From positions 1-64,000 of the forward strand of contig JADJXQ010000010.1 in assembly GCA_016710335.1 (NCBI GenBank): DNA of 64,000 bases, written 5' to 3'. Shown here in pieces: positions 25,893-34,307 of the stretch. This stretch comes from Rhodospirillales bacterium. Its GTDB lineage: Bacteria; Pseudomonadota; Alphaproteobacteria; Rhodospirillales; Defluviicoccaceae. The translations under genes were made by a program, and so were the position numbers. Below the pieces are notes generated by a model. It was not told the DNA's origin. It saw only the letters and a list, made by a program, of their open reading frames with translations, and ran no database searches. The stretch's first letter is position 1, and each line of letters begins with the position of its first letter.

Positions 25893-27842
25893 TCATCCGC
25901 CACGATCGAGACTCTCTACTCCGGCTATGATTCCGTCGATTTCGCGGATACGCTCGTCGAAGTGCAGTCGATATTGCTCCTGACCCGTCTGCATCAAAAA
26001 ATCGAAAACGGCGTTCACGAGGCGTCGCCCCTCCTTCACTCTTTCGACGTCTTTGTCGTGCTCTCCGAGAATGACGAGCGCATTGCCCAGGTTGTTCTGG
26101 GTCATCGCCCAGTCCTGCGGAAGCTGCTCGCGGGTTCTGACCTCGAGCGCGGCGCGGTACGCCGTCACCGCCTCCGCCAGAAGCGCCGCACCCTCCGCGC
26201 CCCCGGTCCGCGTGCCCTGCTCGGCAAGCGCGATGCCCAGGTTGTTCTGGGTCATCGCCCAGTCCTGCGGAAGCTGCTCGCGGGTTCTGACCTCAAGCGC
26301 GGCGCGGTACGCCGTCACCGCCTCCGCCAGAAGCGCCGCACCCTCCGCGCCCCCGGTCCGCGTGCCCTGCTCGGCAAGCGCGGCGCCCAGGTTGTTCTGG
26401 GTCATCGCCCACTGCTGCGGAAGCTGCTCGCGGGTTCTGACCTCGAGCGCGGCGCGGTACGCCGTCACCGCCTCCGCCAGAAGCGCCGCACCCTCCGCGC
26501 CCCCGGTCCGCGTGCCCTGGTTCCGAAGCGCGATGCCCAGGTTGTTCTGGGTCATCGCCCAGTCCTGCGGAAGCTGCTCGCGGGTGTAGACCTCGAGCGC
26601 GGCGCGGTACGCCGTCACCGCATCCGCCAGAAGCGCCGCACCCTCCGCGCCACCGGTCCGCGTGCCCTGCTCGGCAAGCGCGATGCCCAGGTTGTTCTGG
26701 GTCATCGCCCAGTCCTGCGGAAGCTGCTCGCGGGTTCTGACCTCGAGCGCGGCGCGGTACGCCGTCACCGCCTCCGCCAGAAGCGCCGCACCGTCCCCGC
26801 CCCCGGTCCGCGTGCCCTGGTTCCGGAGCGCGGCGCCCAGGTTGTTCTGGGTCATCGCCCAGTCCTGCGGAAGCTGTTCGCGGGTTCTGACCTCGAGCGC
26901 GGCGCGGTACGCCGTCACCGCCTCCGCCAAAAGCGCCGCACCCTCCCCGCCCCCGGTCCGCGTGCCCTGCTCGGCAAGCGCGGCGCCCAGGTTGTTCTGG
27001 GTCGCGGCCCACTGCTGCGGAAGATGTTCGCGGGTTCTGACCTCGAGCGCGGCGCGGTACCCGCCCCTGGTCCGCGTGCCCTGCTCGGCAAGCGCGATGC
27101 CCAGGTTGTTCTGGGTCATCGCCCAGTCCTGCGGAAGCTGCTCGCGGGACACCTCGCTGAGGGCTCGTCGTAAAATCGCGATCGAGTCTTGCAGGGCCGT
27201 TCCGTCTTTCTCGACTCCATGGCGTCGGAGCGCCCCGGCACACCGGTTGAGGTAATTCACCCGCGCCACACGAAGTGACGCTCCGATCACTTCGCTTGCT
27301 TTCTCGAAATGTTCGGCAGCCTGAAGGTAGCCTCGTTGCGCCAGCGCCAGTTCGCCGCGTTCAGCAAGGATCTCCGCGGCACTGTGGCGGCGGCGGCTGG
27401 CGGCGTCGCGGGCCTGACGTTCCAGTTCCTCAGCCTGATGGATCGCACCGAGTTCGAGCGCTTCTGCCTCTGCGAGAAACTGGTCGGCCCGATCATAATC
27501 GCCGCGGCCAATGGCCGACCGAGCCGCAAGCACGCGCTCGCGCGCCGCTTCATCCTCTGGATTCAGGACAGCCAGTCGCTGCAACAGCGCCTTGTGCCGT
27601 TCGGCAATATCGGCCAATGCGTCCAGGAGCTTGCCGGAAGGAACGTCTTCGGTGCCGAGAATCCGGAAGAAGTTTCGTGTCGCACTCTGCGTGGTGCCGA
27701 GATCGCGGCTGATCTCGGCAAGTTTCTCCACGAGGGGCCCTTCCTCGCTCCACCACGCACGAACAAGAGCGGCGATCTCCGCTTCGCTCAGCCCCCGTTT
27801 GATAATGATGTCCCGGACTTGCGAGTCTTTGATCCGCAGCAT
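25893..27842 (-). CDS. TPR protein with eight near-identical 50-residue repeats
   Basis: 649 residues. The N-terminal 100 residues are helical and unlike known enzymes (LVEKLAEISRDLGTTQSATR, then LDALADIAERHKALLQRL). Residues about 100-240 form degenerate TPR helices. From about 245 to 600 come eight copies of a unit with TREQLPQDWAMTQNNLG, IALAEQGTRTGG and LLAEAVTAYRAALEV, almost unchanged also at DNA level. The first copy lacks 12 residues. The C-terminus is charged. TPR arrays bind proteins; such sequence-identical arrays are typical of fast-evolving recognition proteins in bacterial conflict systems. The gene follows a small protein by 32 bases. No catalytic domain is seen. Confidence 0.85.
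   Translation of the reverse strand: MLRIKDSQVRDIIIKRGLSEAEIAALVRAWWSEEGPLVEKLAEISRDLGTTQSATRNFFRILGTEDVPSGKLLDALADIAERHKALLQRLAVLNPEDEAARERVLAARSAIGRGDYDRADQFLAEAEALELGAIHQAEELERQARDAASRRRHSAAEILAERGELALAQRGYLQAAEHFEKASEVIGASLRVARVNYLNRCAGALRRHGVEKDGTALQDSIAILRRALSEVSREQLPQDWAMTQNNLGIALAEQGTRTRGGYRAALEVRTREHLPQQWAATQNNLGAALAEQGTRTGGGEGAALLAEAVTAYRAALEVRTREQLPQDWAMTQNNLGAALRNQGTRTGGGDGAALLAEAVTAYRAALEVRTREQLPQDWAMTQNNLGIALAEQGTRTGGAEGAALLADAVTAYRAALEVYTREQLPQDWAMTQNNLGIALRNQGTRTGGAEGAALLAEAVTAYRAALEVRTREQLPQQWAMTQNNLGAALAEQGTRTGGAEGAALLAEAVTAYRAALEVRTREQLPQDWAMTQNNLGIALAEQGTRTGGAEGAALLAEAVTAYRAALEVRTREQLPQDWAMTQNNLGNALVILGEHDKDVERVKEGRRLVNAVFDFLMQTGQEQYRLHFDERIREIDGIIAGVESLDRGG
26085..27150 (-). 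repeat. Tandem 150-bp repeat array inside the TPR gene
   Basis: Landmark GTTGTTCTGG (plus strand) recurs at 26091, 26241, 26391, 26541, 26691, 26841 and 26991, exactly 150 bases apart, and then at 27105 after 114 bases. The 36-base-shorter unit keeps the reading frame. Units differ at only a few positions, mostly encoding A/G/D variation at the TRTGG(A/G)(E/D)G site and I/A at NNLG(I/A)AL. Confidence 0.92.
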
Positions 27843-27874
27843 CGCAGAATCGGAAGCAGGTTCGCTGCCTGTTT

Positions 27875-28324
27875 CTACTTCCGCTCGGGTTTTCCCGGCG
27901 GCTGCCCTCCAGCCGAGACGTCTTCTGCTTCGATGTCGCCCTCGAATTTCGATCTCTTGATCGAGATCCCGGTTCCACTGGATGTGATGCGCTTCAGGCG
28001 AACGTTAACCGCCTCGACATCTTCCAGGGAGATGCCCGTCGCTGAACCCACGGAACCGCTTTCCTTCAGCGCTTCAACAAGGTGTTCCGCCAAACGGGCC
28101 AGTTCAGGGTCGTCCGCTTTGTTGGCCCCATCAAGCTCTTCCGCGACGATTCCCTTGCGAGCCGCGGAGTTCGGGTTCTCCTCCAGTTTCTCGACATCCC
28201 CCGATGAAACCACATGCGCCACCGCTTTCCTGAGCGCCAGATACGCATCCTTTCCCGCTTCACTCAGTGCGCCCTTTGCCAAGGCAGCGGCGCCAAGACT
28301 GAAGGCTGCCACGATTGCGCTCAC
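27875..28324 (-). CDS. Small protein with hydrophobic Ala/Gly N-terminus, partner of TPR protein
   Basis: 149 residues. The N-terminus (SAIVAAFSLGAAALAKGALS then EAGKDAYLALRKAV) resembles the amphipathic, Ala/Gly-rich starts of membrane-active Bell/HeLo-like or effector-associated proteins in bacterial STAND-type conflict systems. The middle is acidic and helical (PELARLAEHLVEAL). The C-terminus has a pattern of short beta segments (VEAVNVRLKRI, GTGISIKRSKFEGDIEAED) ending in a disordered tail. GTG at 28324 is chosen because AGGGGG lies six bases upstream. It is cotranscribed with the TPR gene. Similarity is by pattern only; function is unproven. Confidence 0.6.
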   Translation of the reverse strand: MSAIVAAFSLGAAALAKGALSEAGKDAYLALRKAVAHVVSSGDVEKLEENPNSAARKGIVAEELDGANKADDPELARLAEHLVEALKESGSVGSATGISLEDVEAVNVRLKRITSSGTGISIKRSKFEGDIEAEDVSAGGQPPGKPERK

Positions 28325-28713
28325 ATCCGTCCCCCTGTTACCCACCACAGCGCGTGAAAGAAACAGTATAAGCTGAACGAGTCATCAGCGGCATATTTTC
28401 GGCGGCGCGGAGAACCTCGGAAAGACGTGGCGCACGTCATCCAGGTCTGGAAAAAAAACTGGCCGTGCTCATAATCTTATGGCGCTGGCTGCAACGCGTC
28501 CGGGTGGTCGGCGAACGCTGCGGCACGGCGGGACTGCCGCCGGGAAAAGGCCATTTATTTCAAAAGCTTATCGGCGGCGTTGCATACATCGGAGTACATC
28601 CGCATACATTTCGGGCGCGGATTCGGACACAAAACGCGCAATATCAGTACGTTAGCGTCGTTCTGTGTGGCCGGATTCGCGCGCAACCGGGCCGGAATGG
28701 AGGCGAACCGCAA
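28325..28713. other. Intergenic region upstream of the small-protein/TPR operon
   Basis: 389 bases without a recognisable gene. It is less GC-rich than its flanks around 28540-28660. It should contain the operon promoter, but no clear hexamer pair was identified. Confidence 0.4.
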
Positions 28714-29583
28714 TTACCGCAGGCGGCGGATGAGGCTCGACGTATCCCAGCGGCCGCCGCCCCGGTTCTGGATGTCCGCGTAGAACTGGTCGACCAGCGC
28801 CGCGACCGGCAGGAGCGCCCCGTTGGCGCGGGCCTCCTCCAGGCAGATGGCGAGGTCCTTCCGCATCCAGTTGACCGCAAAGCCGAAGTCGAAGGTGTCG
28901 TCGATCATGGTGCGGGCGCGGTTGTCCATCTGCCATGATTGCGCCGCGCCCTTGGAGATGACGTCGACCACCTTGTGGGCGTCGAGACCGGCGCGATCGG
29001 CGAACGCCAGCGCTTCGCTCAGGCCCTGCACCAGGCCGGCGATGGCGATCTGGTTGACCATCTTGGTGAGCTGGCCGCTGCCGGCAGGGCCCATCAGGGT
29101 CACCGCCCGCGCATAGGTGTCGATGACCGGCCGGGCGCGGGCGAAGTGGTCCTCGTGCCCGCCGACCATGACTGTCAACTGGCCGTTCTCCGCGCCGGCC
29201 TGGCCGCCCGACACCGGCGCATCCAGGAACCCGGCGCCGGCCTCGTCGGCGGCCTCGGCCAGTTCACGCGCAACCTTGGCGGAAGCGGTGGTGTGGTCGA
29301 TCAGTATCGCGCCCGCGGAGACCCCGGCCAGGGCGCCGGTCTCTCCCAGCACGACGCTGCGGAGATCGTCGTCGTTGCCGACGCAGACGAACACCAGGTC
29401 CTGGTCGCGGGCGGCCGCGGCCGGCGTCTCCGCCGCTCTGCCGCCATGCTGTCCCACCCAATCATCGGCGCGCGACCGGGTGCGATTGTAGACCGTGACC
29501 TGATGTCCGGCGCCGGCCAGATGGCCGGCCATCGGATAGCCCATCACGCCGAGGCCGATGAACGCCGTTCGCAGATTGGACAT
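28714..29583 (-). CDS. 3-hydroxyisobutyrate dehydrogenase family oxidoreductase
   Basis: 289 residues of a beta-hydroxyacid dehydrogenase. It starts with the Rossmann signature FIGLGVMGYPMAGHLAGAGH, has the substrate loop DAPVSGGQAGAENG and the catalytic Lys region GSGQLTKMVNQI. It reduces or oxidises a short beta-hydroxy acid (3-hydroxyisobutyrate, tartronate semialdehyde or similar) with NAD(P). Neighbours give no pathway clue, so the exact substrate is open. It ends in a normal all-helical C-terminal domain. Confidence 0.9.
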   Translation of the reverse strand: MSNLRTAFIGLGVMGYPMAGHLAGAGHQVTVYNRTRSRADDWVGQHGGRAAETPAAAARDQDLVFVCVGNDDDLRSVVLGETGALAGVSAGAILIDHTTASAKVARELAEAADEAGAGFLDAPVSGGQAGAENGQLTVMVGGHEDHFARARPVIDTYARAVTLMGPAGSGQLTKMVNQIAIAGLVQGLSEALAFADRAGLDAHKVVDVISKGAAQSWQMDNRARTMIDDTFDFGFAVNWMRKDLAICLEEARANGALLPVAALVDQFYADIQNRGGGRWDTSSLIRRLR

Positions 29584-29625
29584 GCCGCATCTCCCTTCGC
29601 TGCACTGGTTCCGCTCCGGTTCCCC

Positions 29626-30480
29626 TCAAGGGACACCGACTTGCGCCGCCTCGGCAAGCACGTCATGCAGCGCCGCCCAGCTTGCCGGGTCCGGCGCCAT
29701 CAACAGTGTGTGGGGGACGATCCCGTCGCCGGCCCGGTAGGGCGCCCCCGTCTGCACGAGGCGGCTGACGCCGCCCGCCTCGGCATGGATCAGCACGCCG
29801 GCGGCATGATCCCACGGTTTGAGGCGCGTGTATTGGGCGAAATCGAGGATGCCCTGCCCCAGGTCCATGTAGTCGCGGCCGGTGCTGCCGCTGCGGACGG
29901 TGCGGAGCGGCGCCCTCCCCTTGAAACGCTCGCGGTGCGTCTTGAGGCGCTTGGCGAGGCGGTAGCCGACGGTTCCCGTCATCCCGGTCACCGCCTGGGT
30001 CGCGGCAGCGCGAACCGCCGCCGTCGCGCCGCCATTGTCGCGCCAGGCGCCGCCGCCGCGCACCGCCCAGACGACGCTTCCGCCGAGGGGGTCGAGAATC
30101 CAGCCGGCCAGCGTCTCGCCGCCGACGCAGTACGCGACGATGGTGGCGAAGCACGGCTTGCCGTGCGCGAAGTTGTTGGTGCCGTCGACGGGGTCGAGCA
30201 GCCACACGGGGGCGTCGCCGGCGAGCGCGCCGAGCCGCGCCGGTTCGGCCTCGACCCCCTCCTCCCCCACCACGGCGCTGCCGGGCGCAAGGTCGGTCAG
30301 CCGCTCCGTCAGGCGCTGTTCCGCCGCCAGGTCGGCCGTGGTCACCAGATCTGAGGGATGGCTCTTGGCGGAGATGTCGTCAGCGGCGAGCCGCCCGAAT
30401 CGCGGGAGGATCTCGATCGCCGCGACCTCGCGCATGATGCGGATGACGCTGTCGCTATCGGGGACGATGTCCGGAGGCAT
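29626..30480 (-). CDS. Inositol monophosphatase family protein
   Basis: 284 residues. Metal-binding motifs of the IMPase superfamily are present: GEEG (Glu ligand), DPVDGTNNFAHG (Asp-x-Asp-Gly-Thr) and WDHAAGVLIHAEAGG near the C-terminus. Members dephosphorylate inositol phosphates, histidinol phosphate or 3'-phosphoadenosine phosphates with Mg2+. The family branch cannot be told with confidence. It lies 42 bases below the preceding dehydrogenase gene region on the same strand and may be independently transcribed. Confidence 0.9.
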   Translation of the reverse strand: MPPDIVPDSDSVIRIMREVAAIEILPRFGRLAADDISAKSHPSDLVTTADLAAEQRLTERLTDLAPGSAVVGEEGVEAEPARLGALAGDAPVWLLDPVDGTNNFAHGKPCFATIVAYCVGGETLAGWILDPLGGSVVWAVRGGGAWRDNGGATAAVRAAATQAVTGMTGTVGYRLAKRLKTHRERFKGRAPLRTVRSGSTGRDYMDLGQGILDFAQYTRLKPWDHAAGVLIHAEAGGVSRLVQTGAPYRAGDGIVPHTLLMAPDPASWAALHDVLAEAAQVGVP

Positions 30481-30572
30481 GCATCACGTTGTGGCGGAAA
30501 GAGCGCTTCGCACAAACAAAAAAACGAAGACACGCGCCACGCCGCCCGTGTCATGGGTTCGATGTCATGGGT

Positions 30573-30842
30573 TCAGGGAGCGTAGAGATCGCGGTCGCGG
30601 TGATAGCTGACCGCGAAGTCCTCCAGCATCCGCGCCGCTTCCGGGCTGTAGGCGGCGCGCTGCATGAGTCCACGGGCGACGAAGCACGCGAACGCCACCG
30701 CTTCGCCTTTGCCGCGCAGGCGGTAGGCCCGCGCCAGTTCGTCAAGCGTGTCATGGGCATTGCGCCGCGCCATGACATTGAGCTGGCTTTTCAACAGGCG
30801 GTTCTTGTCGCGCCAGCGCTTCTGGGAGCGTGTTGTCGTCAT
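30573..30842 (-). CDS. Small RHH-like regulator
   Basis: 89 residues. LKSQLNVMARRNAHDTLDEL and ARAYRLRGKGEAVAFACFVA fit the beta-ribbon plus two helices of a ribbon-helix-helix DNA-binding protein; the N-terminus is strongly basic (RSQKRWRDKNR) and the C-terminus extends with another helix. ATG at 30842 is two bases from a 28-bp perfect palindrome. No conventional ribosome site is seen between the palindrome and ATG, so its translation may be low or the palindrome may be an operator overlapping the leader. It follows hflX by 32 bases. Confidence 0.65.
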   Translation of the reverse strand: MTTTRSQKRWRDKNRLLKSQLNVMARRNAHDTLDELARAYRLRGKGEAVAFACFVARGLMQRAAYSPEAARMLEDFAVSYHRDRDLYAP

Positions 30843-30843
30843 G

Positions 30844-30871
30844 GCGCCTATTCTACTAGTAGAATAGGCGC
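30844..30871. promoter_or_regulatory. 28-bp perfect palindrome before RHH gene
   Basis: Half-site GCGCCTATTCTACT followed directly by its exact reverse complement. It fills nearly all of the 32-base gap between hflX and the RHH gene. A perfect, loop-less palindrome beside a small RHH gene suggests an autoregulatory operator. Alternatively, as RNA it would form a hairpin that attenuates read-through from hflX. Confidence 0.65.
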
Positions 30872-30874
30872 TTG

Positions 30875-32257
30875 TCACCGCGGGCGATCGGGGCGGTCAC
30901 CTTGCTGCTGCCATTGCGCGAAGCGCGCGGCGTTGGCGGGCCACATGCGCACCTTGAGTCGCACGGTCGCTTCTGCCTCGGTGCGCTCGAACACGTCGCC
31001 GTGGTCGTACAGCCACGCCAGTGCGGCGCCATCCTGATGGGGCAGAGTCACGTCGACCACGGTCATCGCCGCCGCAAGATGCTGATCGAGCATTTGGCAG
31101 AGACGCTCGCAGCCCTCGCCGGTCTTCGCCGACACGAGGACCGTCGGCCCGTCGCTGCGCTCCACCTGGTTCGCCAGCAGCGCCCGCTCCTCATTCGGCA
31201 GCAGGTCGATCTTGTTGAGCACTTCGACGTGCCCGGCGTCCAGCGCCTCCGACAGCCCGATCTGAGCAAGCACGCCAATCACATCCGCCTTCTGCTGCTC
31301 CCGATCCGGGTGCACGGCATCGCGAACGTGAACGACGATGTCGGCCTCCATAACTTCCTCGAGAGTGGCATGGAACGCCTCCACCAGTTCGTGCGGAAGG
31401 TCGGAAATGAACCCTACGGTGTCGGAAACGATGATCTTGTGCCCGGAAGGAAGGCGCAGTGCGCGCATGGTCGGATCGAGGGTGGCGAACAACTGGTCCT
31501 CGGCGGCGACCTCGGCCGCCGTCAGCCGGTTGAACAGGGTCGACTTGCCGGCGTTGGTGTAGCCGACGAGGGCGACGATCGGATAGGGCACCCGCCGCCT
31601 CGCGGTGCGGTGCAGGCCGCGGGTGCGCTTCACGTCCTTCAACTCGCGGCGCAGCCGGGCGATCCGCTCGCCGATCAGCCGCCGGTCGGCCTCCAACTGG
31701 GATTCGCCGGGGCCGCCGAGGAAGCCGAAGCCGCCGCGCTGGCGTTCCAGATGGGTCCAACTGCGAACCAGCCGGCTGCGCTGATAGGTGAGCGCTGCGA
31801 GTTCGACCTGCAACCGGCCTTCGGAGGTCCGCGCCCGCGCTCCGAAGATTTCCAGGATCAGGCCGGTGCGGTCGATGACCTTGCACTTCCAGGCCCGTTC
31901 CAGATTGCGCTGCTGAACCGGCGTCAGCGCGCCGTCGACGAGGGCGACCATCGGCGTTGCGCCGGCGCCGTCTGCGTCTGCGTGATCCGCCGCTGCGCGA
32001 ATCGCCTCGCCGATACGCTCGACGTTACCCGCGCCGAACAGCGTCGCAGGACGTCCGCGAGCAACGTTCACCACCTCCGCATGGTCGATTCTGAGCCCGA
32101 CCGCCTTGGCGAGGCCGACCGCCTCCAGCAAGCGCGCCTCCGGCGAACGCGCACCCTCCTCGTCGCGCCGCGGACGGTGCGGGTGCAGCACGAAGCACAG
32201 CGTCGTCTGCCGGTCCGCCCCGCCGTCCGCTGCGGAGACCGCGGATACGGTGCTCAA
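30875..32257 (-). CDS. hflX: GTPase HflX
   Basis: 460 residues. The HflX N-terminal domain (LLEAVGLAKAVGL, then GAGNVERIGEAI) is followed by the coiled-coil linker (GESQLEADRRLIGERIARLR) and the GTPase domain: GYTNAGKSTLFN (G1), DTVGFISDLPH (G3), NKIDLL (G4). HflX binds the 50S ribosome and splits stalled ribosomes in stress. Its start overlaps the hfq stop by four bases, the standard hfq-hflX pair of Proteobacteria. No hflKC genes follow here, as usual in this class. Confidence 0.96.
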   Translation of the reverse strand: MSTVSAVSAADGGADRQTTLCFVLHPHRPRRDEEGARSPEARLLEAVGLAKAVGLRIDHAEVVNVARGRPATLFGAGNVERIGEAIRAAADHADADGAGATPMVALVDGALTPVQQRNLERAWKCKVIDRTGLILEIFGARARTSEGRLQVELAALTYQRSRLVRSWTHLERQRGGFGFLGGPGESQLEADRRLIGERIARLRRELKDVKRTRGLHRTARRRVPYPIVALVGYTNAGKSTLFNRLTAAEVAAEDQLFATLDPTMRALRLPSGHKIIVSDTVGFISDLPHELVEAFHATLEEVMEADIVVHVRDAVHPDREQQKADVIGVLAQIGLSEALDAGHVEVLNKIDLLPNEERALLANQVERSDGPTVLVSAKTGEGCERLCQMLDQHLAAAMTVVDVTLPHQDGAALAWLYDHGDVFERTEAEATVRLKVRMWPANAARFAQWQQQGDRPDRPR

Positions 32258-32508
32258 CCTTCCGCAGCCGCTTCCTTGTCAGGCTCGAAAAGCTGCACCT
32301 GCACGGACGGCATCACGGTGGAGATCGCATGCTTGTAAACGAGCTGCGTGTGGCCGTCGCGCCGCAGAAGAAGCGAGAACTGATCGAACCACGTGACGAT
32401 GCCCTGCAGTTTGACGCCGTTGACGAGAAAAACCGTCACCGGCGTCTTGTTCTTGCGGATGTGATTGAGGAAGACATCCTGTACATTCTGCGATTTCTCA
32501 GCAGCCAT
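32254..32508 (-). CDS. hfq: RNA chaperone Hfq
   Basis: 84 residues. The Sm1 region (QDVFLNHIRKNKTPVTVFLV, NGVKLQGIVTWFDQFSLLLR) and the Sm2 signature YKHAISTV are intact. Hfq forms hexamers that promote pairing of small RNAs with mRNAs. The C-terminal tail is short (about 14 residues, acidic), typical of Alphaproteobacteria. Located at the conserved position between the ntr block and hflX. Confidence 0.97.
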   Translation of the reverse strand: MAAEKSQNVQDVFLNHIRKNKTPVTVFLVNGVKLQGIVTWFDQFSLLLRRDGHTQLVYKHAISTVMPSVQVQLFEPDKEAAAEG

Positions 32509-32652
32509 TTTTTTCTTTCCCCTTGATTATTGGCGGCTCTGCTTCCCCTGCCCCGCAAGCCGGTGTTACAGTGGCGCGCCGGCCACGACGAACAGTCTGA
32601 CTCCGTGCGTGGAGTACCTCCCCCCCGACTGGGTCACACTGGTCTCGCAAGC

Positions 32653-33321
32653 TTATAGGCTTCTCAGCAACTTTAAAAGCGATAAGCAGTCACTGACGTG
32701 CGCCGCCGGCGGATGCGCCGCGAACTCCTCCGGCCCCGGCGCCTCGCGGCGCACCAGGATCGGCGTACATCCCGTGTTGCGCGCGCATTCCATGTCGATG
32801 TCGGCATCCCCCACGAACCACACCGACGCCGCGCATCCTGCGCTGCCGGCCAAAGCCATGGCTACCGGCTCGACGGCGGGCTTGTCGCGCGGCGCGTCGA
32901 AGGCGCCGACGATGCGGCCGAAGAAGCGGGAAAAATTCAGATGGTCGGCTTCGGCGCGAAGATAATCGCCCTGCTTGTTGCTGACCACACAGAGATAGAT
33001 CCCTTCGGCGCGAAGCCCTTCGAGCAGCGCTTCGGCGCCCGACAGCGGCGACAGGTTGTCCATGTGCCGCGCCCGGAAGCGGGCGTAGAACACCTCGCCC
33101 GCCTCGCGCCAGCGGTCCCCGAACAGCTGGGGAAAGGTGTCGCGCATCGAGCCGCGCACGCGCTTCCGCGTCTCCTCCAAGGTCCATGTGGGCATGCCAT
33201 AGTGGGCGAGGACGTAGTTCTGGGCGTCATGGATGGCGGCCCAGCTGTCAATCAGCGTGTTGTCCCAGTCGAACACGATGGCTTCCGGGCGCGTCAGTCG
33301 AGGTGGAGCTTGGGCGCTCAT
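32653..33321 (-). CDS. HAD family hydrolase (phosphoglycolate phosphatase-like)
   Basis: 222 residues. HAD motif I is FDWDNTLIDS, motif II is CVVSNKQG, the Lys of motif III is in RDKPAVEP, and motif IV is WFVGDADIDMECA. The helical cap between motifs I and II places it in subclass I with phosphoglycolate phosphatase-like enzymes. ATG at 33321 overlaps the transaminase stop by four bases (ATGA); the longer upstream frame is rejected. Substrate unknown. Confidence 0.88.
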   Translation of the reverse strand: MSAQAPPRLTRPEAIVFDWDNTLIDSWAAIHDAQNYVLAHYGMPTWTLEETRKRVRGSMRDTFPQLFGDRWREAGEVFYARFRARHMDNLSPLSGAEALLEGLRAEGIYLCVVSNKQGDYLRAEADHLNFSRFFGRIVGAFDAPRDKPAVEPVAMALAGSAGCAASVWFVGDADIDMECARNTGCTPILVRREAPGPEEFAAHPPAAHVSDCLSLLKLLRSL

Positions 33322-34181
33322 GCGTCGTCGGCTACGCCCAGATGACGCAGATATGCCTGAAGCAGACGATCCGTCACCGGCCCGATCCTGCCATCGCCGA
33401 TCACGTGGTCGTCGATGCGGACCACCGGCTTGCACGTCGATGTGGTGCTGGTGAGGAAGGCTTCGGCGGCGGCGCGCGCCTCATCGACGGAGAAGGCGCG
33501 CTCGACCAGCGTGAGACGCCGGTCCGCTACGATCTCCAGAACGACGCGGCGGGTCACGCCGGCGAGGATCGACATGTCCGCCTGGCGGGTCACCACCTCC
33601 CTGTCGTTGGTCACGATCCAGGCGTTGGAGGCGGTGCCCTCCGTCACGCGCCCATCCCCATCCACCAGCCACGCCTCCTCGGCGCTGGCCTCGACAGCCT
33701 GTTGCCGGGCGAGCACGTTCGGCAGCAGCCCCGTCGATTTGATGTCGACCCGCCGCCAGCGCTGGTCCGGGAGGGTGACCACGGCGACGCCTCGTCGCAA
33801 CGCCGCCACGTCGAGCGGCGGCAGCGTGCGCGCCGTCACCACTAGCGACGGAACGACTCCGGTCGGAAAGCGGTGATCACGGAGAGCGACCCCGCGGGTC
33901 ACCTGCAGATAAAGCGAGCCTCGCTCGCGGATACGGTTGAGCGCCACGACCCGCCGCAGCACGATCTCGAGGGCACGCCGCGACACAGGCCACGCCATGC
34001 GGACCGCCGCCAGGGAACGATCGAGACGGTCAAGGTGCGCCCCTTCGTCGATCAGACAGCCGTCGAAGATGGCCATCACCTCGTAGACGCCGTCGGCGAA
34101 CTGGTAGCCGCGATCCTCCACGTGCACCCCAGCCCGGGCGTGCGCCACGTAGCGTCCATTGACGTAGGCAATGCGGCTCAT
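33318..34181 (-). CDS. dat: D-amino-acid transaminase
   Basis: 287 residues of a fold-type IV PLP enzyme. It begins IAYVNGRYVAHARAGVHVED, has RGYQFADGVYEV, the cofactor Lys in DIKSTGLLPNVLA and the phosphate-binding TEGTASNAWIV. The sequence fits the alphaproteobacterial D-alanine/D-amino-acid aminotransferase found between ntrX/trkA and hfq; a branched-chain transaminase is less likely because of that synteny. It provides D-amino acids for peptidoglycan. Translationally coupled to the HAD gene. Confidence 0.88.
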   Translation of the reverse strand: MSRIAYVNGRYVAHARAGVHVEDRGYQFADGVYEVMAIFDGCLIDEGAHLDRLDRSLAAVRMAWPVSRRALEIVLRRVVALNRIRERGSLYLQVTRGVALRDHRFPTGVVPSLVVTARTLPPLDVAALRRGVAVVTLPDQRWRRVDIKSTGLLPNVLARQQAVEASAEEAWLVDGDGRVTEGTASNAWIVTNDREVVTRQADMSILAGVTRRVVLEIVADRRLTLVERAFSVDEARAAAEAFLTSTTSTCKPVVRIDDHVIGDGRIGPVTDRLLQAYLRHLGVADDA

Positions 34182-34197
34182 GAGGCGGGTTGTTTCC

Positions 34198-34307
34198 CTA
34201 GTGCAGCAATGGCGAATTCAAGGAATGCACCGCTGCACGTAACCTTCTGATCTCTCGTGCACACCATGCCACATCAACTGAATCATTCGAATGGGTCCGT
34301 TCTCTAG
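34198..34307. mobile_element. MITE-like 110-bp element, copy 1
   Basis: It begins CTAGTGCAGCA and ends CTAG and aligns over its full length with the element at 45349-45458, with roughly four bases in five identical by eye. Shared blocks include GTGCACAC, CTGAATCA and TCGAATGGGTC. The terminal CTAG forms the TAG stop codon of trkA. No coding capacity. In this copy the internal hairpin has decayed. Confidence 0.7.

Noticed and set aside
25797..27255. Long open frames on the plus strand through the TPR array
   Set aside because: They are by-products of a 150-base repeat divisible by three; the translations are Arg/Leu-rich with no family features, while the minus strand gives clear TPR helices.
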